NCBI GenBank assembly: GCA_009845645.1
Contig: VXZF01000044.1
Coordinates: 1-7,143 of the forward strand
DNA from: Gemmatimonadota bacterium
Lineage (GTDB): Bacteria > Latescibacterota > UBA2968 > UBA8231
DNA: 7,143 bases
Direction of reading: 5' to 3'
Part shown: positions 1 through 6,674 of the stretch, piece after piece
Numbering within the stretch: the stretch's first letter is position 1
Layout of the letters: each line of letters opens with the position of its first letter
Translations under genes and position numbers: made by a program
The notes under the pieces: generated by a model
Database searches by the model: none
What the model was told of the DNA's origin: nothing
What the model saw: the letters and a program-made list of their open reading frames with translations, nothing else

Positions 1-284
1 CCATGGCCCACGCCTTGGCGGCCGAGTACTTGGGCATGAGGCTTATTTATCTAGAGACCGGCAGCGGCGCGTGCGCTTCGGTGCCCGACGAAATGGTGAG
101 CGCGGTCGCCGATTGCGTTTCGGTGCCGGTCGTCGTCGGCGGCGGCATCCGCGAACCGGGGGTGGCGCGGGCCAAGGTGGAAGCCGGTGCGGGCTTCGTG
201 GTCACCGGCAGCGTCGTCGAAGACGACCAACAGCGCCTGTGTGCCCTGAGCCGAGCAGTACACGTAAAAGAACGACAGGAGTAA
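1..284 (+). CDS. Geranylgeranylglyceryl/heptaprenylglyceryl phosphate synthase (GGGPS, PcrB family), 3' end
   Basis: This is the C-terminal 93 residues of a (beta/alpha)8-barrel prenyltransferase. The gene runs off the left edge, and the ATG at position 3 is an internal methionine rather than the start. The family joins an all-trans prenyl diphosphate to sn-glycerol-1-phosphate, the first ether-bond step of archaeal-type lipids. Visible family motifs are YLETGSGA with the conserved Glu, then VVVGGGIREP, the glycine-rich phosphate-binding strand, and VVTGSVVED near the end. Families with a YLEAGSGA-type motif belong to the group II enzymes shared by some archaea and by Bacteroidetes/FCB bacteria. 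The Thr in place of the more usual Ala is minor. HPr follows after 11 nt, and the AGGAG next to this stop codon may serve that gene. Prenyl chain length cannot be judged from this fragment. The family call is secure; which lipid it makes is not. Confidence 0.88.
   Translation, partial: MAHALAAEYLGMRLIYLETGSGACASVPDEMVSAVADCVSVPVVVGGGIREPGVARAKVEAGAGFVVTGSVVEDDQQRLCALSRAVHVKERQE
277..281 (+). promoter_or_regulatory. Shine-Dalgarno AGGAG for HPr, overlapping upstream stop region
   Basis: AGGAG lies 14 nt before the ATG at 296, longer than the usual 5-9 nt, and runs into the GGGPS stop codon. A weaker AGG at 291-293 sits too close to act alone. The start at 296 is fixed by the HPr N-terminus, so this is the best available ribosome-binding site, and it suggests translational coupling to the upstream gene. 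Confidence 0.45.
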
Positions 285-295
285 AGCAATAGGCC

Positions 296-568
296 ATGGT
301 TGAAAAGACGGCCACCATCAACAATCCACTGGGTATTCACGCTCGTCCAGCCGCGCTCTTGGTGCAGACGGCAGCGCAATTCAAGGCCGAGATTTACCTT
401 TCTAAAGGCGACGTCGATGGGGTCAACGGCAAGAGCATCATGGGCGTGATGATGCTGGCCGCCGAGCAAGGTGCCCAAGTCGCCGTCCGGGCGGAGGGCG
501 AAGACGAGGACGCGGCCATCGAGGCCATGGTCTCACTGTTGGAGAGCACATTCGAGGGGCAAACTTGA
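296..568 (+). CDS. ptsH: Phosphocarrier protein HPr
   Basis: This 90-residue protein is the usual length for HPr, the small cytoplasmic carrier that accepts phosphate from enzyme I and passes it to EIIA domains. The active-site motif GIHARPA spans residues 13-19, with His15 as the phosphorylated residue and Arg17 as its partner. The motif GKSIMGVM places Ser47 at the position of the regulatory Ser46 known from Firmicutes and from diderms that carry HPr kinase/phosphorylase. This HPr could therefore be a target of HprK, although no hprK lies in the window. The C-terminal third is strongly acidic. The start is fixed by the N-terminal strand preceding the active site. The stop codon overlaps the enzyme I start by 4 nt. 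No EII components are visible, so whether it serves sugar transport or only regulation cannot be told here. Confidence 0.96.
   Translation: MVEKTATINNPLGIHARPAALLVQTAAQFKAEIYLSKGDVDGVNGKSIMGVMMLAAEQGAQVAVRAEGEDEDAAIEAMVSLLESTFEGQT
554..559 (+). promoter_or_regulatory. Shine-Dalgarno GAGGGG supporting the TTG start of enzyme I
   Basis: This purine run lies inside the last codons of ptsH, 5 nt before the TTG at 565. It decides the enzyme I start, because no ATG or GTG occurs at a suitable place before the conserved DGICVSPGIGIG segment. Confidence 0.65.
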
Positions 569-2331
569 CCACGACCAGCGCACATAGGGTTTTTGATGGG
601 ATATGCGTCTCCCCCGGCATTGGCATTGGCCGGGCTTTCGCATACGACAAGCAGGCCCCGGTTATCACCCGCCAGCGCGTGGCGCAGCATCTGGTTAGGG
701 AGGAGGTGGAGCGCTTTCGCAACATACTCCATCAGGCTGGAGACGAGATTCGGCGCATTCGCCGCTGGGTCGCCAGCGAGCAGGGCGAGGAACTGGCGCA
801 GATATTCGACGCTCAGCTAGCCATGCTAGAGGATTCATCCATCCTAGCGCGCACTGAGGCATTGATTCGCGAAAAGCACTATTCGGCCGAGCGGGCATAC
901 GCAGAGGAGCTGGAGAAAGTCAAAGAAGCCTTCGGTAGCATTGAGAACGAATACCTGCGGGCGCGGATAAGCGACATCGCAGATATTGAAAATCAGGTAT
1001 TGATGCGCTTAGCAGGAGGCGAAGTCAAAGCGCTCGATTCGCTTCGCGCCAACACGATTGTCCTAGCCCACGACTTGCTGCCCTCGGAGATGGTGCGCCT
1101 AGAGCGCCGCCGGATCAAAGGCGTGGTACTCGATGCCGGCGGCGCAGCTTCGCACGCGGCTATTATCGCCCGCTCATTACAGCTACCCACGGTCGTTGGC
1201 ACTGGCGACTGTTCGCAGCAAGTAGCTGACGGCGACTTGGTAGTCGTCGATGGCAACGAAGGCCAGGTCCACCTGCGTCCCGATGTCCTCGAAGAGCGCC
1301 GCTATCGGGCGCGCCGCCAGCGTCAACTGCGGCGCGAGCGCGACCTAGAGCGTCGCCGCAACTTGCCTGCCGTTACCCGAGATGGTCGGGAAATCGCATT
1401 GATGGCTAACGTCGATGTGCAGACCGAAGTACAAGCGGCGCTCGACCACGGTGCCTGCGGCGTGGGCATGTACCGCACCGAGTTCTTGTATCTCAATTAC
1501 CGCTTGCCCTCCGAGGAGGAGCAGTTCAAGGTCTATTCCGCCCTCGTCGAATCGCTGGCCCCGTATCCCGTGGTGATTCGCACCATGGACTTGGGAGGCG
1601 ACAAGCTGTCTCACGTCTTGGAAGTGCCGCCCGAGGCCAATCCCTTCTTGGGGTGGCGCGGCATCCGCATCTGCCTCGACACCCCAGATCTGTTCAAGAC
1701 GCAGCTACGCGCCCTGCTCAGGGCCGGAGCAAGCGGCGAGGCGCAGATCTTGCTGCCGATGATCTCTAGCTTGAACGAACTGCGGCGCATCCGGGTACTA
1801 GTGGAGGAAGCCAAAGACGAGTTGCGGGCGGCAGGGCAGCCCTTTGCCGAGCATTGCAAGCTAGGCATTATGGTCGAAGTGCCATCCGTGGCTTTGATGG
1901 CCGATCACTTTGCCGGCGAAGTAGATTTTTTTAGCCTCGGCACCAACGATCTGACCCAGTATGCGTTGGCTGTGGATCGCGGCATGAGCAAAGTGGCTTG
2001 GCTCTACGACCCGTTTCACCCGGCGGTCTTGCGCTTGATCAAGATGGTCGCCGACAGCGGCCAGCGCACCAATACGCCCGTGAGCATCTGCGGCGAGATG
2101 GCCGGCGACCCCTTGGCCACGACGCTCTTGCTCGGTCTCGGTCTGGATTGTCTGAGTCTAAGCCCTGGTCTCATCCCGGAGGTCAAGGAGGTTATTCGCG
2201 CCATTCACGCGGAAAAGGCGCGGGAGATCGCCGATGAATGCTTGTCCTTGGACACTGGAACTGAGGTGCGCGAGTACTTGGGAGATGCCGTCGGCGAGTA
2301 CGTACCCTTCTGGCGTCAGAGGTATCACTGA
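565..2331 (+). CDS. ptsI: Phosphoenolpyruvate-protein phosphotransferase (PTS enzyme I)
   Basis: The 588-residue cytoplasmic enzyme transfers phosphate from phosphoenolpyruvate to a histidine and then to His15 of HPr. The family is usually about 570-575 residues. Residues 1-240 form the HPr-binding and phosphohistidine region, starting with DGICVSPGIGIG; the phosphorylated His197 lies in GGAASHAAIIARS. An arginine-rich linker spans about 243-266. The C-terminal PEP-binding barrel shows Arg304 (GMYRTEFLY), Arg339 (RTMDLGGDK), metal ligands Glu438 (MVEVPS) and Asp462 (GTNDLTQY), and catalytic Cys509 (ICGEMAGD), matching E. coli Arg296, Arg332, Glu431, Asp455 and Cys502. There is no N-terminal GAF domain, so this is general enzyme I rather than the nitrogen PTS form PtsP. 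Translation starts at TTG within the end of ptsH. The only mildly odd point is Ala where Thr usually flanks the active His. Function is considered intact. Confidence 0.96.
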   Translation: MTTTSAHRVFDGICVSPGIGIGRAFAYDKQAPVITRQRVAQHLVREEVERFRNILHQAGDEIRRIRRWVASEQGEELAQIFDAQLAMLEDSSILARTEALIREKHYSAERAYAEELEKVKEAFGSIENEYLRARISDIADIENQVLMRLAGGEVKALDSLRANTIVLAHDLLPSEMVRLERRRIKGVVLDAGGAASHAAIIARSLQLPTVVGTGDCSQQVADGDLVVVDGNEGQVHLRPDVLEERRYRARRQRQLRRERDLERRRNLPAVTRDGREIALMANVDVQTEVQAALDHGACGVGMYRTEFLYLNYRLPSEEEQFKVYSALVESLAPYPVVIRTMDLGGDKLSHVLEVPPEANPFLGWRGIRICLDTPDLFKTQLRALLRAGASGEAQILLPMISSLNELRRIRVLVEEAKDELRAAGQPFAEHCKLGIMVEVPSVALMADHFAGEVDFFSLGTNDLTQYALAVDRGMSKVAWLYDPFHPAVLRLIKMVADSGQRTNTPVSICGEMAGDPLATTLLLGLGLDCLSLSPGLIPEVKEVIRAIHAEKAREIADECLSLDTGTEVREYLGDAVGEYVPFWRQRYH

Positions 2332-2336
2332 AGGAG
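2331..2336 (+). promoter_or_regulatory. Shine-Dalgarno AAGGAG for metK with long spacer
   Basis: A strong AAGGAG begins at the last base of the ptsI stop codon and lies 14 nt before the metK ATG, the same long spacing as in front of HPr. A weaker GAGAA at 2340-2344 sits at a normal 6 nt distance. The 19-nt gap leaves no room for a SAM riboswitch directly ahead of metK. Confidence 0.45.
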
Positions 2337-2350
2337 CTTGAGAATACACC

Positions 2351-3517
2351 ATGTCCAAATACATGTTCACTTCCGAATCCGTGTCCGAAGGGCACCCCGA
2401 CAAAGTCGCCGACCAGATTTCCGACGCTGTGCTCGACGCCATGCTTGCGGAGGACTCCAATGCACGAGTGGCCTGCGAGACGCTCGTTACCACCGACCAA
2501 GTAGTAGTCGCTGGCGAGGTTAAAAGCGAGGCGCATCTAGACATCGAAGCCCTCGTCAGGCAGGTCATCGCTGATATTGGCTACTGCGATCCCGCGCAGG
2601 GTTTTGACTTTCGTTCGTGTTCTATCCTCGTGGCCTTGGACCAGCAATCGTCCGATATAGCCCAGGGCGTCAACGCGGGCGAGGGGCTGCACAAGGAAGA
2701 GGGCGCTGGCGACCAAGGCATGATGTTTGGCTATGCCTGCCGCGAAACCCCCCAGCTTATGCCGCTGCCCATTACCCTCGCGCACGAGCTAATGCAGCAC
2801 CTAACGCGGCTGCGCAAGGACGAGAAAATTTCCTATCTGCGCCCAGACGCCAAGTCTCAGGTCAGCGTCGAGTACGACGACGGTCAGCCCGTGCGGGTAG
2901 GGGCCGTGGTCCTCTCGACCCAACATGCTCCCGAGGCCAGTCACGAGCAGATTGAAAAAGACATGATCGAACAGGTCATACAAGAAGTAATCCCCGCCCA
3001 CCTGCTCGACGCAGACACCCGATACCACGTCAACCCCACGGGTCGTTTCGTCATCGGGGGGCCGCACGGCGACTGCGGATTGACTGGCCGCAAGATTATC
3101 GTCGATACCTACGGAGGCGCGTGTCCGCACGGCGGGGGTGCCTTTTCCGGCAAGGACCCCAGTAAGGTGGACCGCAGTGCCCACTACATGGCGCGCTACG
3201 TGGCCAAAAACGTGGTGGCCGCTCGCTTGGCTGCCCGCTGCCAAGTGCAACTGGCCTATGCCATTGGCGTGGCCGCGCCCGTATCGGTGCGGGTCGATAC
3301 CTTTGGCACGGGCGTCGCGCCCGACGAGGAGATCGCCGCGGCCGTGGAAGATGTCTTCAACCTAACCCCCAAGGGCATCATTGAGGTCCTACAACTGAGG
3401 CGGCCCATCTACCGAAAAACCACCAACTACGGCCACTTTGGACGCGAAGAGCCGGAGTTCGTCTGGGAACGGACCGACAAGGTCGAGTCGCTGCGCCAGG
3501 CCGTGGGGATCAAATAG
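2351..3517 (+). CDS. metK: S-adenosylmethionine synthetase (methionine adenosyltransferase)
   Basis: The 388-residue cytoplasmic enzyme makes S-adenosylmethionine from methionine and ATP, with cleavage of the triphosphate. Length matches the bacterial family, about 380-400. It aligns end to end by eye with E. coli Met[14 protein letters not shown] at 6-18 with catalytic His15, ACETLV at 41-46, the ATP-site GAGDQG at 118-123, RPDAKSQV at 164-171, [11 protein letters not shown] at 228-238, [16 protein letters not shown] at 241-256, and the phosphate-binding [17 protein letters not shown] at 261-277. It ends with YGHFGRE and a typical FVWERTDK tail. No key residue appears to be missing. The ATG at 2351 gives the standard [11 protein letters not shown]-terminus. 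It sits 19 nt after ptsI and 19 nt before the lipoprotein gene, so it is probably transcribed with the PTS genes. The linkage with HPr and enzyme I has no obvious biochemical reason. Confidence 0.98.
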   Translation: MSKYMFTSESVSEGHPDKVADQISDAVLDAMLAEDSNARVACETLVTTDQVVVAGEVKSEAHLDIEALVRQVIADIGYCDPAQGFDFRSCSILVALDQQSSDIAQGVNAGEGLHKEEGAGDQGMMFGYACRETPQLMPLPITLAHELMQHLTRLRKDEKISYLRPDAKSQVSVEYDDGQPVRVGAVVLSTQHAPEASHEQIEKDMIEQVIQEVIPAHLLDADTRYHVNPTGRFVIGGPHGDCGLTGRKIIVDTYGGACPHGGGAFSGKDPSKVDRSAHYMARYVAKNVVAARLAARCQVQLAYAIGVAAPVSVRVDTFGTGVAPDEEIAAAVEDVFNLTPKGIIEVLQLRRPIYRKTTNYGHFGREEPEFVWERTDKVESLRQAVGIK

Positions 3518-3536
3518 AGCCTTGAGCGGCTGGCAG

Positions 3537-5108
3537 ATGAATGTCGTGCCGTGCCGATGGGTGGGTGCGCTCCTAGGGGCTGGAGCGTTGACGGGCTGCG
3601 AGGTAAATCCCCCCCAAATCCCCAGCACCAATTTCCAGATCAGCATCCCGGTTGCCGACGACCGGACGACGGTTCAGGACTTGGCCGACGAGCGCCCCGG
3701 TTTCCTGAAGATAGACGACGAGGGCCTGCTCGCGGTAGATTTTACAGCGGACTTCAACCACCGCGAGGAAATTGGCGACCGCCTTCGCGTCGCGCCCGTC
3801 TCTGCTGCCTTGGCGGTGCCGATTGGGCCGGCTGACGGTGCGATTAACAAGACCGAGGCTCTTGTCTTTGCCGACGACCGCATCCAAATCGCGCACGCGG
3901 TCATCGCCGAGGGCAGCCTGATCCTCAAGGCGACCAACCAGACTGCGATCCCCTTGCAGGTCGAACTGGTCTTGGACGATGTCAAAAGGCCGGACGGCAC
4001 GATCCATGCCTTCCCCATTGACGCGCTCGCCCCTAGCGAGAGCAAAACCGTGTCCTTTGACTTGGTCGGTAGTGAGTTTACTCCGCAGAATCCTCTTGAA
4101 TTGCGGTTCTCATACCGGGTGCAGGGCGAATTTGCAGAGGCCGTCGCCACTGATGAGCTACTGCTAGAGGTCGAGACCGGGGACTTGCTCCTCAGCCACG
4201 TCGAGGGGGTGCTCAACGAGGTCGTCCTACCGGTCGCACCGATCACTCGCGCAGTCGATTTTCCCACAGGTTTAGATCAGATCGCCTTTAGTTCGGTTGC
4301 CTTAGAAGTCGGCTTGACGTCGGGCGTTGGTTTCCGCAGCCGCATTGACCTCCAGATCGATGGTACCAACGGCGACGGCGAGCACGGTTCCCTGATGATC
4401 TCCGAAATGTTTCAGCGTGGCGATATAGACTACCCGGTATCGCTCGCCTTGTCGCGGACCTCCGCAGAGCTAGCTGAGTTTCTCAGCATGCTACCGACCG
4501 AGGTTGCGGTCGCGCCGACCGTGCGCATCGGCGATGGCGAGTCCGTGGAGGTCATCGACGCTAGTCATTGGGTCTATATTGACCATGTGCGCTTTGCCTC
4601 ACAGGGTCATTTTCAAATAGAAGAAGACACCCGCATTGAGTTCGATCCGATCTTTCGTCGCTTCCAGGACGACGATGCCCGTCGTCGCATCCAAGCCAGC
4701 CTCGATAGTGCCGTCGTAGTTACTGCGATTGAAAATCATCTGCCCACTGCCATCCGCGTCAGCCTGTGGGTCGCGCCGAGAGCCGAAGATGTGTACAGCA
4801 GCGAAGACCTATTCGCCGACAACGAGGCCAATGGCTATCTGCGGATTCCCAAGCAGGGTTCCATTGCGGTGGATGCGGGCGAAGTCGGCCCCGAAGGGCA
4901 GGTTGTGGCGAGTGCATTCAGCCACCAACGGCTCGCGCTCTCGGACGAAGATGTGGAGGTTTTTCTGCGAGAGGAGGGCGTCTATACGGGCATGCTAGTC
5001 GAGTTGGACAAGACGCCGAGCGAGGTGGTGATGCGGGCGAGTGATTTCGTCGCCGTGGAGGCTGGGGCAGTGATTTTCATGGAGTTCAATGAGGAGTTGG
5101 TCAAGTAG
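3537..5108 (+). CDS. Uncharacterised lipoprotein with repeated beta-rich units
   Basis: The ORF encodes 523 residues from the ATG at 3537; I do not recognise its family. It starts with a lipoprotein signal peptide: a short n-region with Arg7, a hydrophobic stretch VGALLGAGA, and lipobox LTGC, giving lipidated Cys21. The reading frame is open further upstream inside metK, but only the start at 3537, or the in-frame TTG at 3522, places the signal peptide at the N-terminus. The mature part is acidic and rich in alternating hydrophobic residues, as in beta-sandwich domains. Three comparable segments (about residues 126-146, 254-274 and 391-412) share a pattern of beta-strand, polar turn and beta-strand, resembling LEA14/Ig-like folds. 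No catalytic motif is visible. The next gene, an outer-membrane barrel, starts within its last codons, so the two products may work together in the envelope. The ribosome-binding site is weak, which suggests coupling to metK. The lipoprotein call is fairly sure; the role is unknown. Confidence 0.85.
   Translation: MNVVPCRWVGALLGAGALTGCEVNPPQIPSTNFQISIPVADDRTTVQDLADERPGFLKIDDEGLLAVDFTADFNHREEIGDRLRVAPVSAALAVPIGPADGAINKTEALVFADDRIQIAHAVIAEGSLILKATNQTAIPLQVELVLDDVKRPDGTIHAFPIDALAPSESKTVSFDLVGSEFTPQNPLELRFSYRVQGEFAEAVATDELLLEVETGDLLLSHVEGVLNEVVLPVAPITRAVDFPTGLDQIAFSSVALEVGLTSGVGFRSRIDLQIDGTNGDGEHGSLMISEMFQRGDIDYPVSLALSRTSAELAEFLSMLPTEVAVAPTVRIGDGESVEVIDASHWVYIDHVRFASQGHFQIEEDTRIEFDPIFRRFQDDDARRRIQASLDSAVVVTAIENHLPTAIRVSLWVAPRAEDVYSSEDLFADNEANGYLRIPKQGSIAVDAGEVGPEGQVVASAFSHQRLALSDEDVEVFLREEGVYTGMLVELDKTPSEVVMRASDFVAVEAGAVIFMEFNEELVK
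5081..5084 (+). promoter_or_regulatory. Shine-Dalgarno GGAG inside the lipoprotein gene for the barrel gene
   Basis: GGAG lies 4 nt before the ATG at 5089. A competing AGGG at 5107-5110 lies 5 nt before an in-frame GTG at 5116. Both sites are plausible, so the barrel start is uncertain by nine codons. Confidence 0.4.
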
Positions 5109-6558
5109 GGCACCAGTGCAAGGCAAGAGATTGATCATTATAGCGGCCCTGTTCGTCGTCGGGGCCTACGGGCAGGTGGCTGCCGTTCCCGGCGACGCTA
5201 GCCCACGGGCGTTGGCGCTGGGCCAAGCTTATACGGCGCTGGCCCGGGGCCCGGAAGCTGTCTTCTGGAACCCGGCGAATTTAGCGCTGTCGGACAGCCG
5301 CAAGTTTTCCTGGGACTTGCTCGGCGCGGGCCTTTGCGTGGCTGTCGAAAACAACAGTTTTTCGGTCGCCACGTACAACGCCCACTTCACGACCGCCAAT
5401 GAGAAGGTATCTCCCAACGGCAGCCCGTACTACATCAGCCCAGTGGAGAAAAAAAAGCTGCTCGCCGACATCCCAGATGCGGGTCTGCGCATAAACGGGG
5501 ATATAGAGCCGACGGTCGTTGCGGGCCTCCCGCTCAACGGAGGTGTGGCCTTTGCAGTCGAAGAAGTGCGCTCGGCTATTGCCGTGGGGTTTACCAGTGG
5601 GGTCGAGAGCGAGATTCCCAAGGACGTGTTAGAGCTTTTCTTTTTTGGCAATGAGTTTGCGGAGGACCGCTTGGTAGCCGGCAAGAGCGAAGGATACGAC
5701 ATCAGCGACTGGAATGGATCGGGGTGGGCCGTGGGTACGCTCAATGTCGCCGTTGCGAAGCCGGCCCTGCCTGCTCGTCTCGCGCCCTATCTAAGTGAGT
5801 TCACAGTCGGCAGTACGCTCAAGCTCTCGATGGGTAGCTACGGAGAGATTATCGAATCCGGCGGCACCGGACTGGTAGCCCATGTCGGCGGTGCTGAGGC
5901 AGATGCTTGGCTGATTGCCCAGCACGCCAAAATGGGCGTCGGCGTTGGCATCGACGTCGGCATTGCTGGCCGAAGCAAAAGCCGCAAGACGACCTTCAGC
6001 TTCAGTGCGCTCAACTTGCTCGACATGTTCTCTTGGAATGAAGGGGTGCGCCAAGATTCCATTTTCCTTGCGACCAACGAGTTGCGGATCTCTCGTTTCT
6101 TGGACGCGGACTCGCGGTCCATTGAGGAAGTATTCGACAACCCGGATTTCGACGGCGACGGCGATCCAGACTTTACCAAGCAAATCAGCCAAAAGCCGTT
6201 CTCGCGCTCGCTACCGGCCATGCTGCGGCTCGGGGTGGCCTATCAGGCCAAGCCCCAGCTAATGGTGGTTGGCAATTGGGACCAGGTGTTCAGCTCCAAG
6301 TTTGGGATGCGGACTCGGCCGCGGCTGGCCGGCGGAGTCGAGTACTGGCTGGCGGACTGGTTGCCGGCCCGCCTTGGCCTGTCGTTGGGCGGGCGGAGCA
6401 GCAGTTCGGCGGTTGGCTTTGCCTTTGGCCCGTTTGTGTTGTCGTCCATGCAGGTCCGCTTCTTAGAGACCAGCCTCGCCATGCGCGGCGGCCTCTTACC
6501 GGGAATAGCTAAGGGTACCGCCGTTTCTGTGATGTTCTTTCGCTTGAGTCTCGGCTGA
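5089..6558 (+). CDS. Outer-membrane beta-barrel protein, PorV/TraF/DUF5723-like
   Basis: The product is 489 residues from the ATG at 5089, or 480 from the GTG at 5116. The GTG form would give a very canonical signal peptide (MQGKR, then a hydrophobic core). I kept the ATG because it is the stronger start codon and has GGAG nearby. Signal peptidase cleavage probably falls after VAA at residue 32. The mature N-terminus has the hallmark of PorV/TraF/FadL-like barrels: SPRALALGQAYTALARG followed by FWNPANLAL (residues 38-67). The rest alternates Gly/aromatic beta-strands, ending in the amphipathic strand AVSVMFFRLSL. An aspartate-rich DFDGDGDPD loop at 353-361 resembles an EF-hand or thrombospondin type-3 calcium loop. 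It overlaps the lipoprotein gene by 20 nt, implying coupled translation. Related barrels act in transport or as partners of secretion and surface-attachment systems; which applies here cannot be seen. Barrel assignment is good, subfamily tentative. Confidence 0.8.
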   Translation: MRSWSSRAPVQGKRLIIIAALFVVGAYGQVAAVPGDASPRALALGQAYTALARGPEAVFWNPANLALSDSRKFSWDLLGAGLCVAVENNSFSVATYNAHFTTANEKVSPNGSPYYISPVEKKKLLADIPDAGLRINGDIEPTVVAGLPLNGGVAFAVEEVRSAIAVGFTSGVESEIPKDVLELFFFGNEFAEDRLVAGKSEGYDISDWNGSGWAVGTLNVAVAKPALPARLAPYLSEFTVGSTLKLSMGSYGEIIESGGTGLVAHVGGAEADAWLIAQHAKMGVGVGIDVGIAGRSKSRKTTFSFSALNLLDMFSWNEGVRQDSIFLATNELRISRFLDADSRSIEEVFDNPDFDGDGDPDFTKQISQKPFSRSLPAMLRLGVAYQAKPQLMVVGNWDQVFSSKFGMRTRPRLAGGVEYWLADWLPARLGLSLGGRSSSSAVGFAFGPFVLSSMQVRFLETSLAMRGGLLPGIAKGTAVSVMFFRLSLG

Positions 6559-6630
6559 CGGTTCCGGTCCCCTCGGTTTTTTGTCCATTTCAACGCCTTG
6601 AGTGCCACAATGTCCTATTCGATGGGCAAA

Positions 6631-6650
6631 ATGTGTCAAAAGTGGAACAT
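6631..6650. promoter_or_regulatory. Imperfect 20-bp palindrome upstream of the sigma-54 promoter
   Basis: The arms ATGTGTCA and TGGAACAT flank AAAG and match as an inverted repeat at 6 of 8 positions. It lies just upstream of the -24 element, closer than most enhancer-binding-protein sites, so it could be an activator or repressor operator or chance. No known binding motif is recognised. Confidence 0.2.
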
Positions 6651-6658
6651 ATCGGCGC

Positions 6659-6674
6659 TGGTACGGTATTTGCA
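6659..6674 (+). promoter_or_regulatory. Sigma-54 (RpoN) -24/-12 promoter of the clpB-like gene
   Basis: The sequence TGGTACGGTATTTGCA fits the sigma-54 consensus TGGYACGRNNNTTGCW at every defined position. The invariant GG is at 6660-6661 and GC at 6672-6673, separated by exactly 10 nt. Transcription would start near 6684-6686, giving a leader of about 32 nt that contains the ribosome-binding site AGAGGG at 6704-6709. It lies in the only long gap between genes in the window and points at the downstream gene. Sigma-54 promoters need an ATP-dependent enhancer-binding activator, which is not encoded in this window. No convincing sigma-70 -35/-10 pair is seen in the same gap. Confidence 0.75.

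Noticed and set aside
2332..2350. SAM riboswitch ahead of metK
   Set aside because: The gap is only 19 nt, far too short for any known SAM riboswitch class.
3438..3536. Extended N-terminus of the lipoprotein reaching into metK
   Set aside because: The extra 33 residues are an out-of-frame reading of the metK end and would bury the signal peptide.
4668..4686. Perfect 7-bp inverted repeat GACGACG/CGTCGTC with a 5-nt loop inside the lipoprotein gene
   Set aside because: It encodes a DDDARRR stretch and follows from codon use for Asp and Arg; it has no T-run and no gene boundary.
5449..5457. A-AAA-AAG slippery heptamer (A8 run) in the barrel gene, possible -1 frameshift site
   Set aside because: The in-frame reading continues as normal barrel sequence to the end, and no strong downstream structure or upstream stimulatory site is evident.
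6559..6585. Possible rho-independent terminator after the barrel gene (T6 run at 6577-6582)
   Set aside because: Only a 3-bp CCG/CGG stem can be drawn before the T-run, too weak to call a terminator.
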